This document shows, one piece after another, positions 7,564 to 15,194 of a stretch of DNA of 23,434 bases. Position numbers and translations under genes: made by a program. The number at the start of each line of letters is the position of its first letter. The first letter of the stretch is position 1. The stretch is from an uncultured Oscillospiraceae bacterium. GTDB lineage: Bacteria > Bacillota > Clostridia > Oscillospirales > Oscillospiraceae. The notes under the pieces are model-generated. The model did not search any database, was not told the DNA's origin, and saw nothing but the letters and a program-made list of their open reading frames with translations. The stretch spans positions 1 to 23,434 of the forward strand of contig CAAEKQ010000128.1 of the NCBI GenBank assembly GCA_900756575.1. The letters run 5' to 3'.

Positions 7564-9948
7564 TTATTTCTTTTTCATGTGGGCGCTGGCAGTTTTCAGC
7601 ATCAGCCGCTTGGTGCCCACCTGGTCAAAAGCAACCTCCAAAAGGGCGTCGCCGTTCATTTTGAGGATGCTCACCACCATACCCTCGCCGAAGGCGGTGT
7701 GCACCACCACATCGCCCTTACTCAGCTCCAGCATAGGCGCCGTCGGCTCAGGTTTGGGCGTCATGGGCTTTCTGGGCGCAGTAACATGGCCGTATCCACC
7801 GGAATTTCGGCTGGTTGGGCTGGATTGCGTGGTTCTGGTGGTCTTTTTCCGATCCTCCAGGCAGTCCTCGGGAATTTCGTTCAGGAACCGGGACACCCGA
7901 TTGAAGCTGGTGCGACCATAGAGCATTCGCTGCTTGGCATGGGTGAGATACAGCTTCTTCTTCGCCCGTGTGATGGCCACATAGCAGAGCCGCCGCTCCT
8001 CCTCCATCTCGTCCGGGTCGGTAAACACCCGCATTCCGGGGAACAGGCCGTCCTCCATTCCAATCAGAAACACGTTGGGGAATTCCAGTCCCTTGGCGCT
8101 GTGCATGGTCATCATCACCGCAGCGTCCGCATCCTGATCGTACTTTTCAATGTCCGTATACAGGCTGACCTCCTCCAAAAAGCCCGCCAGTGTGGGTTTT
8201 TCCGCCCCTTCCACATAGCCCACGATGCTGGATTTCAACTCCTGGACGTTTTCCTTCCGGGCGCGGTTTTCCAAAGTATCCTTTTCCTCCAGCATCCGGA
8301 TATAGCCGGTGCGGTACATAAGCTCGTCATAGAATTCCGGCAGGGGCAGATCCTGACTCAGCTGCTTCAGGCCGCGAATTAGCTCCACAAAATTCCGGAG
8401 CTTGCCCGCCGCTTTTTCGAGGGACGGATAATCCCCCGCGTCCTGAATCACGTCAAACAGAGGAATCCCCGCCGCAACCGCCTGACGCTCTGCGGATTCC
8501 AGCGTCTTTCCGCCGATGCCCCGGGCGGGTACATTAATAATTCGCCGCAGCCGCAGGTCATCGGTGGTGTTATTGATGACGCAGAGATACGCCAGCATAT
8601 CCTTGACCTCAGCCCGGTCAAAGAACCGGGTGCCGCCGATGATCCGGTACGGAATGCCGTTGCGTTTGAAGGACATTTCCACCGCGTTAGACTGGGCATT
8701 GGTGCGGTACAACACGGCGTTGTCCTTAAAATGCTGCCCCTTGCTGAGGCCCGCAAGAATCTTAGAGGAGACGAAATTCGCTTCTTCGTTCTCATTATAA
8801 GCCTGATACACGGTGATTTTGTCGCCCTGATCGTTGTCCGTCCAGAGCTTCTTTCCCTTTCTTCCCTTGTTGTGGGAGATCACCGCGTTGGCTGCCTCCA
8901 GGATGTACTTGGTAGAGCGGTAGTTCTGCTCCAGTCGAATGACCCGGGCGCCCTGATACTGCTTCTCAAAGCTCAGGATATTCTCAATGGTCGCACCCCG
9001 GAACCGATAGATAGACTGATCGTCGTCACCTACCACACAGATATTCTCATACCGCCCGGACAGCAACGTGGACAAAAGATATTGCAGATTGTTGGTGTCC
9101 TGATACTCGTCAATGAGCACATAGCGGAACTTCCGCTGATAGTAGTCCCGCACATCCTCATACTGCTGGAGCAGCCGCACGGTTAAGAGGATAATGTCGT
9201 CAAAATCCACTGCGTTAGAGGCTTTCAGGCGCTTTTGATACTCAGCATAGGCCTTGCCCACACGCTCCGCACGAAAATCTCCGTCGGCCTTGGCGTTCTT
9301 CTGGTACTCCACCGGGCCGATCATCTGATCCTTGGCGGAGGAAATGGCGGAAAGCACCGATTTGGCCGGGAACGTCTTATCATCCAGGCCCATGTCCCGA
9401 ATGATTTCCTTCATAACCTTCTCGGAATCGGTGGTGTCGTAGATGGTGAAGCTGGAGTCATAGCCCAGCTTGTCAATGTCCCGGCGCAGAATCCGGCAGC
9501 AGGCCGAGTGGAACGTCATGGCCCAAACGCCGTCGCCCTGCTCCCCCAGCATATTCTGGAGACGATCCTTGAGCTCATTGGCCGCCTTGTTGGTAAACGT
9601 AATGGCAATGATACTCCAGGGCATGGCGGGATCCAGGGCGCAGAGATTCTCCGCCCGGGCCTGCCCCTCCTCGGCGGGATGGGCGGCATAGTCGCAGAGG
9701 AAATCCACGTCCTCCTCGGTGACAAACCCAGGGATATCCTCGCTGTCGGAGGCACGGCCAAACCGGATCAGGTTGGCAATCCGGTGGATCAGGACGGTGG
9801 TTTTTCCGCTTCCTGCACCGGCCAGCAGCAGGAGCGGCCCCTGGGTGGTCATCACCGCCTGCTGCTGCATATCGTTGAGATTCTGATAGCACCGCCGGAT
9901 CACCGTCCGCCGTGCTTCCAAAAATCGCTGCTCGTCTTGCTGATTCAT
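7564..9948 (-). CDS. pcrA: UvrD/PcrA-type superfamily 1 DNA helicase
   Basis: A 794-residue 3'-5' DNA helicase used in repair, replication restart and conflict removal. Motif I is AGAGSGKTT (43-51), motif Ia ITFTNKAA (115-122), motif II DEYQDTNN, motif III VVGDDDQSIYRFRGA, motif IV LEQNYRST, motif V MTMHSAKGLEFPNVFL and motif VI VAITRAKKKLYL. The C-terminal tail (KGDVVVHTAFGEGMVVSI...) is the Tudor-like RNA polymerase-binding module known in PcrA. Between motifs I and Ia are about 40 extra residues (about 63-105, acidic, including FVTEEDVDFLCDYAAHP) that standard PcrA lacks. AAAGGAG precedes the ATG. First gene of the unit with yunB and ligA. Confidence 0.94.
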   Translation of the reverse strand: MNQQDEQRFLEARRTVIRRCYQNLNDMQQQAVMTTQGPLLLLAGAGSGKTTVLIHRIANLIRFGRASDSEDIPGFVTEEDVDFLCDYAAHPAEEGQARAENLCALDPAMPWSIIAITFTNKAANELKDRLQNMLGEQGDGVWAMTFHSACCRILRRDIDKLGYDSSFTIYDTTDSEKVMKEIIRDMGLDDKTFPAKSVLSAISSAKDQMIGPVEYQKNAKADGDFRAERVGKAYAEYQKRLKASNAVDFDDIILLTVRLLQQYEDVRDYYQRKFRYVLIDEYQDTNNLQYLLSTLLSGRYENICVVGDDDQSIYRFRGATIENILSFEKQYQGARVIRLEQNYRSTKYILEAANAVISHNKGRKGKKLWTDNDQGDKITVYQAYNENEEANFVSSKILAGLSKGQHFKDNAVLYRTNAQSNAVEMSFKRNGIPYRIIGGTRFFDRAEVKDMLAYLCVINNTTDDLRLRRIINVPARGIGGKTLESAERQAVAAGIPLFDVIQDAGDYPSLEKAAGKLRNFVELIRGLKQLSQDLPLPEFYDELMYRTGYIRMLEEKDTLENRARKENVQELKSSIVGYVEGAEKPTLAGFLEEVSLYTDIEKYDQDADAAVMMTMHSAKGLEFPNVFLIGMEDGLFPGMRVFTDPDEMEEERRLCYVAITRAKKKLYLTHAKQRMLYGRTSFNRVSRFLNEIPEDCLEDRKKTTRTTQSSPTSRNSGGYGHVTAPRKPMTPKPEPTAPMLELSKGDVVVHTAFGEGMVVSILKMNGDALLEVAFDQVGTKRLMLKTASAHMKKK

Positions 9949-9993
9949 AGTTTCTCCTTTAACGTCCGCTTTGATGTCTCATTTCATCCTGAT

Positions 9994-10022
9994 ATTTTAT
10001 CATAATTTCAGTTCAGCGTCAA
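9994..10022 (-). promoter_or_regulatory. Sigma-A promoter for pcrA-yunB-ligA
   Basis: Minus strand TTGACG (10022-10017), a 17-base spacer and TAAAAT (9999-9994). Each box matches 5 of 6 consensus bases. The start would be near 9987, giving a leader of about 39 bases with AAAGGAG. No LexA-like box was recognised nearby. Confidence 0.7.
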
Positions 10023-10034
10023 TTTTTCCCCGTC

Positions 10035-10058
10035 CTCTGGGTAAAAATTCTCCCAGAG
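10035..10058. repeat. Inverted repeat just upstream of the pcrA -35 box
   Basis: CTCTGGG (10035-10041) and CCCAGAG (10052-10058) form perfect 7-bp arms around a 10-base AT-rich spacer. It begins 13 bases beyond the pcrA -35 box and just after the engB terminator. It could be a second RNA hairpin of the terminator region or a protein-binding site; no T-run follows on either strand. Confidence 0.5.
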
Positions 10059-10063
10059 ATCAA

Positions 10064-10096
10064 AGAACGCGCCGCAATTCACTTGCAGCGCGTTCT
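10064..10096 (-). terminator. Rho-independent terminator after engB
   Basis: On the minus strand AGAACGCGCTGCAA (10096-10083) pairs with TTGCGGCGCGTTCT (10077-10064) over 14 positions, one a T-G wobble, with a 5-base loop. The stem is followed by TTTGATCT, a short T tract. It lies 20 bases after the engB stop and closes the tig-clpP-clpX-lon-engB block. On the plus strand the wobble becomes a mismatch, which supports the minus orientation. Confidence 0.75.
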
Positions 10097-10115
10097 AAAT
10101 GCAACTTGATGCTAC

Positions 10116-10727
10116 TTATTCGGCTTCTCCGTGGATATCCTCGCCCCGGGCCGCACGCTCAATAATGCCGATGAGCTGATCCCGGTTCGTGCCCTTTTCC
10201 GCCGAGAACGGCAGGAGAATTGTGTCCGCCGACAGACTGAGATCCTGACGAATCACCGCCATATTCGGCTCCACCTGGCTCTTTTTTAGCTTATCGAGCT
10301 TATTCGCCACCACCACAAAGGGACATCCGGTCTGCTGGAACCAGGTGGCCATGGTGATGTCGTTCTGGGTAGGCGCGTGCCGGGCGTCCACAATCAGGAT
10401 GCCCAGAGTAATCAGCTCCGGCAGGGCAAAATAGGATTCCATCAGGCGGCTCCAGCGTTCTTTCTCGCTGCGGGACACCTTGGCGTAGCCATAGCCCGGA
10501 AGATCCACCAGATAGGCCGTTTCATCCACCAGAAAATAGTTGATATGAATGGTCTTTCCGGGGGAGGAGCCCACATAGGCCAGGTTCTTCCGCTGGAGCA
10601 CACGATTGATCACCGAGGATTTGCCCACATTACTCTTTCCTGCGAACGCAATCTGGGGCACCCCGTCCCTTGGAAACTGGGAGGCCTTCGCCGCGGAGAG
10701 CTTAAATTCTACCTTCTGATAATTCAT
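10116..10727 (-). CDS. engB: Ribosome-biogenesis GTPase YsxC/EngB
   Basis: A 203-residue TrmE-Era-EngA-EngB-Septin-like GTPase, essential for late assembly of the large ribosomal subunit in B. subtilis (ysxC). G1 is GKSNVGKS (30-37), a conserved GKT falls in the switch region (about 57-59), G3 is DLPGYG (75-80), G4 is NKLD (142-145) and the SAEKG stretch near 173 is G5. Length is typical and there are no extra domains. The Shine-Dalgarno GTGAGG overlaps the lon stop codon (TGA), 7 bases upstream, so translation is probably coupled to lon. The lon-engB order is common in Firmicutes. Last gene of its transcription unit. Confidence 0.96.
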   Translation of the reverse strand: MNYQKVEFKLSAAKASQFPRDGVPQIAFAGKSNVGKSSVINRVLQRKNLAYVGSSPGKTIHINYFLVDETAYLVDLPGYGYAKVSRSEKERWSRLMESYFALPELITLGILIVDARHAPTQNDITMATWFQQTGCPFVVVANKLDKLKKSQVEPNMAVIRQDLSLSADTILLPFSAEKGTNRDQLIGIIERAARGEDIHGEAE

Positions 10728-10734
10728 GCTGTCC

Positions 10735-13134
10735 TCACTGTCTCAGGCTGATGCCTGTGGGCTTTTTCTCGGGAATGGGCAGCTCCACCCGACTGTCCTG
10801 GGGCTGAATTTTAGAGAAATCCAGGGCCGTGGAGATCACGGTGTCTGCATCCCGCACGGGGATAAAGTTCAGGCGGCTGCGAACGGTCTGGTCGATCTCC
10901 TCCAGATCCTTCTCGTTGTCCGCCGGAATAATCACGGTTTTCACGCCGTGGCGAAGGGCCGCCATGGTCTTCTCCTTGAGGCCGCCGATTGCCATCACCC
11001 GGCCGCGAATGGAGATCTCGCCGGTCATGGCAATATCCCGGCGAACAGGCGCACCGGTCAGCGCCGACACCAGTGCAGTGCAAATGGTAATACCGGCGGA
11101 GGGGCCGTCCTTGGGTACCGCCCCCTCGGGGAAGTGGACGTGGATGTCCTTGGTCTTATAGAAGTCCGCGGGAATGTGGTAGCACTCCGCCTTAGAGCGG
11201 ATATAGCTCATGGCCGCGGAAACGGATTCCTTCATCACGTCGCCCAGGCTGCCGGTCATCACCAGCTTGCCGGTGCCCTCCATAACGTTGACCTCCACCT
11301 CCAGGGTCACGCCGCCCACAGAAGTCCAGGCCAGGCCAGTGACCAGGCCCACCTGATCCGCATTGGGCATCACGTCGGGCAGATATTTCCGCACGCCCAG
11401 ATATTCCTCCACCCGGGATGCGGTGATGGTCACTCGCTTGCCGTCACCGGATTCCGCAAATTTCAGCGCTGCCTTCCGGCAAATGGTGGCAATTTCCCGC
11501 TGGAGATGCCGCACACCGGATTCCCGGGTATAGCCGTCGATGATTTCACGCCATGCGTTGTCATAGACCGTCAGCTGGCCCTTCTTGAGGCCCACCTTCT
11601 GAAGCTCCTTGGGCAGAAGATGGTGCTTGGCGATCATGACCTTTTCCTCGTCGGTATAGCTGGAGAGCTCAATGACCTCCATACGATCCAGCAGCGCCGC
11701 CGGAATGGTGGAGGTGGTGTTGGCTGTGGTAATAAACAGCACCCGGCTCAGGTCGAAGGGCACCTCCAGATAGTTATCCCGGAAAGTCTTATTCTGCTCA
11801 CCGTCCAGAACCTCCAGCAGTGCCGATGCGGGATCACCCCGGTAGTCATTGCCCAGCTTATCAATTTCATCCAGCAGCAGCACGGGGTTCTTGCTGCCTG
11901 CGGACTTCATGCCAGCGATGATTCGTCCGGGCATGGAGCCGATATAGGTCCTTCTATGTCCGCGAATCTCCGCCTCGTCATGGACACCGCCCAGAGAAAT
12001 TCGAGCCATTTTCCGGTTCAGGCACCGGGCAATGGAGGTTGCAATGGAGGTTTTACCCACGCCGGGAGGGCCAACCAGACAAATGATCTGTCCGGAGATA
12101 TCGGGCGCCAGCTTGCGAACCGCCAGCAGCTCCAGCACACGCTTTTTCACCGCATCCAGGCCATAGTGATCCTCGTCCAGAATCCGGCGGGCCGCCTCGA
12201 TGTTTACGGTGTCCTTGGTCTCCACATTCCAGGGAAGCTCCAGCGCCGTGTCCAGATAGTTCCGCATCACCGCCGCCTCAGAGGAACCAAGAGGCTGCTT
12301 TTCCAGCCGAGAAAGCTCCTTGAGCAGACGCTCCTCGGTGTCCTTTTCCAGATGCAGCGCCAGGATTTTCTCCCGATAATCGTCGATTTCCTGGTCTTCG
12401 TCCTCCTCACCCAGCTCCTGGTGGATGACCTTCAGCTGTTCCCGGAGGTAATAATCCCGCTGACTCTTGTTCATGGCGTCCTGCACCTTGTCGGCAATGT
12501 CGCTCTCAATCTGCATAATCTCGATTTCCGAGCTGAGAATCTTCAACGCCATCTCCAGACGCTTCACAGGATGCAGCATCTCCAGGCACTTCTGCTTATC
12601 GTCATAGCGGAAGCCGCAGTTCTGTGCCAGATAGTCGGACACAAAGGCAGGATCGTCGCTGGTCATCAGCCGCAAGAGCGCATCGGCATTGCTCTTGGGC
12701 AAAAGGTCAGAATAGTTGCCATAGAGCTGATAGGATACCCGCAGCAGCGCCTCTACCTTGGGCGCAGAGGTACGGTACTCAGTGTCGCTGAGCTTCTCGC
12801 AAACGCCCTCCAGGCAGGGACTTTCCTGGGTGAACTCGGTCATATGAATACGGCTGAGACCCTCCACCAGAATCCGCACCACGTCGCCGGGCATTTTGAG
12901 GATCTGACGGATATGTACCAGCACGCCAACTTCGTAAAGATCATCCGGGCCGGGCTCATCCACGCTGACGTCCTTCTGCATCAGAAGGATCATCTGCTGA
13001 TCGCCGTTCATGGCCTCGTCCAGGGCGCGGATGGACTTTTCCCGCCCCACATCAAAGGAATACACCATCTGTGGGAACACAGAAATGCCCCGCAGCGCCA
13101 TAACCGGCGTGGAAGTTCCATAGATTTCTTTCAT
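10735..13134 (-). CDS. lon: ATP-dependent protease Lon (LonA type)
   Basis: A 799-residue hexameric AAA+ serine protease that degrades damaged and regulatory proteins in the cytoplasm. Residues 1-200 are the N-terminal substrate domain beginning PVMALRGISVFPQMV; a charged coiled-coil segment follows (about 200-300, with SQRDYYLREQLKVI). The AAA+ module has Walker A GPPGVGKT (355-362) and Walker B VLLLDEID (418-425). The protease domain has the catalytic dyad S679 in PKDGPSAG and K722 in GGLKEK. No membrane segments, so LonA rather than LonB. AAGGAG lies about 10 bases before the ATG. Downstream of clpX with a 99-base gap, and followed by engB after 7 bases. Confidence 0.97.
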   Translation of the reverse strand: MKEIYGTSTPVMALRGISVFPQMVYSFDVGREKSIRALDEAMNGDQQMILLMQKDVSVDEPGPDDLYEVGVLVHIRQILKMPGDVVRILVEGLSRIHMTEFTQESPCLEGVCEKLSDTEYRTSAPKVEALLRVSYQLYGNYSDLLPKSNADALLRLMTSDDPAFVSDYLAQNCGFRYDDKQKCLEMLHPVKRLEMALKILSSEIEIMQIESDIADKVQDAMNKSQRDYYLREQLKVIHQELGEEDEDQEIDDYREKILALHLEKDTEERLLKELSRLEKQPLGSSEAAVMRNYLDTALELPWNVETKDTVNIEAARRILDEDHYGLDAVKKRVLELLAVRKLAPDISGQIICLVGPPGVGKTSIATSIARCLNRKMARISLGGVHDEAEIRGHRRTYIGSMPGRIIAGMKSAGSKNPVLLLDEIDKLGNDYRGDPASALLEVLDGEQNKTFRDNYLEVPFDLSRVLFITTANTTSTIPAALLDRMEVIELSSYTDEEKVMIAKHHLLPKELQKVGLKKGQLTVYDNAWREIIDGYTRESGVRHLQREIATICRKAALKFAESGDGKRVTITASRVEEYLGVRKYLPDVMPNADQVGLVTGLAWTSVGGVTLEVEVNVMEGTGKLVMTGSLGDVMKESVSAAMSYIRSKAECYHIPADFYKTKDIHVHFPEGAVPKDGPSAGITICTALVSALTGAPVRRDIAMTGEISIRGRVMAIGGLKEKTMAALRHGVKTVIIPADNEKDLEEIDQTVRSRLNFIPVRDADTVISTALDFSKIQPQDSRVELPIPEKKPTGISLRQ

Positions 13135-13177
13135 TTTGAATCGCTCCTTCCTAAAAGGAATGCATAGTTGCGCAAAG

Positions 13178-13201
13178 GGACCGACACAGACCTACCGGTC
13201 C
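13178..13201 (-). other. Hairpin in the clpX-lon gap
   Basis: GGACCG and CGGTCC (minus strand 13201-13196 and 13183-13178) form a 6-bp GC-rich stem with a 12-base loop, followed by CTTTGCGC. It may attenuate or stabilise mRNA between clpX and lon. The T tract is too weak for a confident terminator. Confidence 0.35.
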
Positions 13202-13233
13202 GCGCCAGCCCCATGTGCAGTTCCTATATCGGA

Positions 13234-14517
13234 TCAGCTGATCTTCTCCGGTGTGCCCACCTTGTGGACAGGCTCCCGCAAGTGATCAGCATCCCGAGTG
13301 ATTTCCAGAGGGCCATGGGTTTTCACCGCGTCCTCTGTTACCGTGACGGTCTGAATGGCAAGATCCGAAGGGATCTCAAACATAATATCCGTCATCACGC
13401 CCTCCATTACGGAGCGCAGGCCCCGCGCGCCGACCTTACGATCCAGCGCTTCCTGGGCAATGGCCTCCAACGCCTGGGGCTGAAACTCCAGCTGAACGCC
13501 ATCAAACTCAAGCAGCTTCTTATACTGCTTGACCAGAGCATTTTTCGGCTCGGTCAAAATCCGCACCATGTCCTCTTTGGTGAGGCTCTGGAGGCTGGTG
13601 ATGACGGGAAGCCGTCCAACCAGCTCCGGAATGATGCCGAATTTCAGGATATCGTGGGGCTGCACCTGAGTAAACAGCTCGCCCACGTCTTTATCGCCGC
13701 GGCTGCCCAGGTCTCTGCCGAAGCCAAGACCCGAGGTATCGGTGCGCTTTTCGATGATCTTGTCCAGACCGTCAAATGCACCGCCGCAAATAAACAAAAT
13801 ATTGCTGGTATCAATGGGGATAAACTCCTGCTGGGGATGCTTCCGCCCGCCCTGGGGAGGAACATTTGCCACGGTACCCTCAATGATTTTCAGCAGCGCC
13901 TGCTGCACGCCTTCGCCGCTGACGTCACGGGTGATGGAGGTATTCTCGCTTTTCCGGGCAATCTTGTCGATCTCGTCCACATAGATGATGCCCTTCTCGG
14001 CACGCTCTACATCGAAATCCGCCGCCTGGATCAGCCGAAGCAGAATATTCTCCACATCCTCGCCCACATAACCGGCCTCGGTCAGCGTGGTGGCGTCAGC
14101 AATGGCAAAGGGCACATCCAGAATCTTCGCCAGGGTCTGGGCAAACAGGGTTTTACCGCTGCCGGTGGGCCCAATCAGGAGGATGTTGCTTTTCTGCAGC
14201 TCCACATCGGAGGACGCAGAATAATAAAGGCGTTTATAATGATTATACACCGCAACGGACAGGGCGATTTTCGCCTTTTCCTGCCCGACGATATACTGAT
14301 CCATATACTCCTTAATGGCCTTGGGAGAAGGGATGGTCTCCGGCAGATATTCTTCCAGAGTGGACTCATACATCTCTTCGCCCAGAATATCGTTGCAAAG
14401 GTCAACACACTCATTGCAGATATACACTCCGGGCCCGGCAATCAGCCGCTTGACCTTGGACTGATCCTTGCCGCAAAAGGAGCATCGGATATCGGTTTTA
14501 CCGCTGTCTTTTGCCAC
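13234..14517 (-). CDS. clpX: ATP-dependent Clp protease ATP-binding subunit ClpX
   Basis: A 427-residue AAA+ unfoldase that feeds substrates into ClpP. The N-terminal zinc-binding domain has C12, C15, C34 and C37 (CSFC...CNEC) for substrate and adaptor binding. Walker A is GPTGSGKT (116-123), Walker B IIYVDEID (177-184), and the sensor-2 stretch GARGLRS lies near residue 377. The loop that docks into ClpP appears as GLGFG near residue 278, in the place of the IGF loop. The start codon is GTG at 14517, preceded by GGAAAGG about 11 bases away; no ATG lies near enough to keep the zinc domain. The gap to clpP is 23 bases, so the two are cotranscribed. Confidence 0.97.
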   Translation of the reverse strand: MAKDSGKTDIRCSFCGKDQSKVKRLIAGPGVYICNECVDLCNDILGEEMYESTLEEYLPETIPSPKAIKEYMDQYIVGQEKAKIALSVAVYNHYKRLYYSASSDVELQKSNILLIGPTGSGKTLFAQTLAKILDVPFAIADATTLTEAGYVGEDVENILLRLIQAADFDVERAEKGIIYVDEIDKIARKSENTSITRDVSGEGVQQALLKIIEGTVANVPPQGGRKHPQQEFIPIDTSNILFICGGAFDGLDKIIEKRTDTSGLGFGRDLGSRGDKDVGELFTQVQPHDILKFGIIPELVGRLPVITSLQSLTKEDMVRILTEPKNALVKQYKKLLEFDGVQLEFQPQALEAIAQEALDRKVGARGLRSVMEGVMTDIMFEIPSDLAIQTVTVTEDAVKTHGPLEITRDADHLREPVHKVGTPEKIS

Positions 14518-14540
14518 GAACGCTACACCCTTTCCGTCTA

Positions 14541-15122
14541 TTATCTCTGGGTAATGACCTTGTCGATCAGACCGTATGCAACCGCTTCCTCAGCGGTCAT
14601 AAAGTTATCGCGCTCGCAGTCCCGAGTAACGGTTTCCACGTCCTTGCCAGTGTTGTCCGCCAGGATCCGGTTCATGCGCTTTTTGATGACCTCCAGCCGA
14701 CGCAGGTGAATCGCCATATCGGTGATCTGTCCCTGGGTGCCGGCAGAGGGCTGATGAATCATGATCTCCGCATTGGGCAGAGCCATACGCTTACCCTTGG
14801 TACCGGCAGACAGCAGGAACGCGCCCATGCTGGCAGCCATGCCGATGCAGATGGTGGAAACATCGCACTTGATATACTGCATGGTATCATAAATGGCCAT
14901 GCCGTCGGTGACGGAGCCGCCGGGAGAATTGATATAAAAGCTGATATCCTTCTCCGGATCCTGGCCCTCCAGATACAAAAGCTGTGCCACGATCAGGCTT
15001 GCGGTGGTGGAATTCACTTCCTCAGACAGCATAATAATCCGGTCGCCCAGCAGCCGGGAATAGATGTCATAGGACCGCTCGCCCCGGCTGGTCTGCTCTA
15101 CTACATAAGGTACTAAACTCAT
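14541..15122 (-). CDS. clpP: ATP-dependent Clp protease proteolytic subunit ClpP
   Basis: A 193-residue serine protease that forms the two-ring barrel used with ClpX. The catalytic triad is S98 (GMAASMGA), H123 (MIHQPSAG) and D172 (ERDNFM). The N-terminus MSLVPYVVEQT is the usual ClpP start, so ATG at 15122 is chosen, with GAAGGAG 8 bases upstream; upstream in-frame ATGs would add unrelated residues. Length is typical of mature-length ClpP with little propeptide. It lies between tig and clpX, the common Firmicute order, which couples folding at the ribosome with degradation. Confidence 0.97.
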   Translation of the reverse strand: MSLVPYVVEQTSRGERSYDIYSRLLGDRIIMLSEEVNSTTASLIVAQLLYLEGQDPEKDISFYINSPGGSVTDGMAIYDTMQYIKCDVSTICIGMAASMGAFLLSAGTKGKRMALPNAEIMIHQPSAGTQGQITDMAIHLRRLEVIKKRMNRILADNTGKDVETVTRDCERDNFMTAEEAVAYGLIDKVITQR

Positions 15123-15167
15123 GGTAACAACTCCTTCAATACGCAATAGGCTCATTGTAACCACCAA

Positions 15168-15187
15168 TTTGGGGAACTATTCCCAAA
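15168..15187 (-). other. Intercistronic hairpin between tig and clpP
   Basis: On the minus strand TTTGGGAA and TTCCCCAAA (15187-15168) can pair with a single bulged C and a 3-base loop. It begins 8 bases after the tig stop. No T-run follows, so it is more likely an mRNA-processing or stability element, or a partial attenuator, than a terminator. Confidence 0.35.
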
Positions 15188-15194
15188 ACTGGAA

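Noticed and set aside
5195..8382. Two long plus-strand open frames (5195-6421 and 7048-8382) opposite ligA, yunB and pcrA
   Set aside because: They follow the codon structure of the real minus-strand genes; low-complexity His/Arg/Leu-rich products without motifs.
10726..13167. An 813-codon open frame on the plus strand opposite lon
   Set aside because: It lies exactly antisense to a complete, motif-bearing Lon and its translation is rich in His, Gln and Gly like a GC-bias shadow, with no recognisable domain or ribosome-binding site.
13168..14709. A 513-codon plus-strand open frame opposite clpX
   Set aside because: Antisense shadow of clpX and the end of clpP; no family features and no Shine-Dalgarno.
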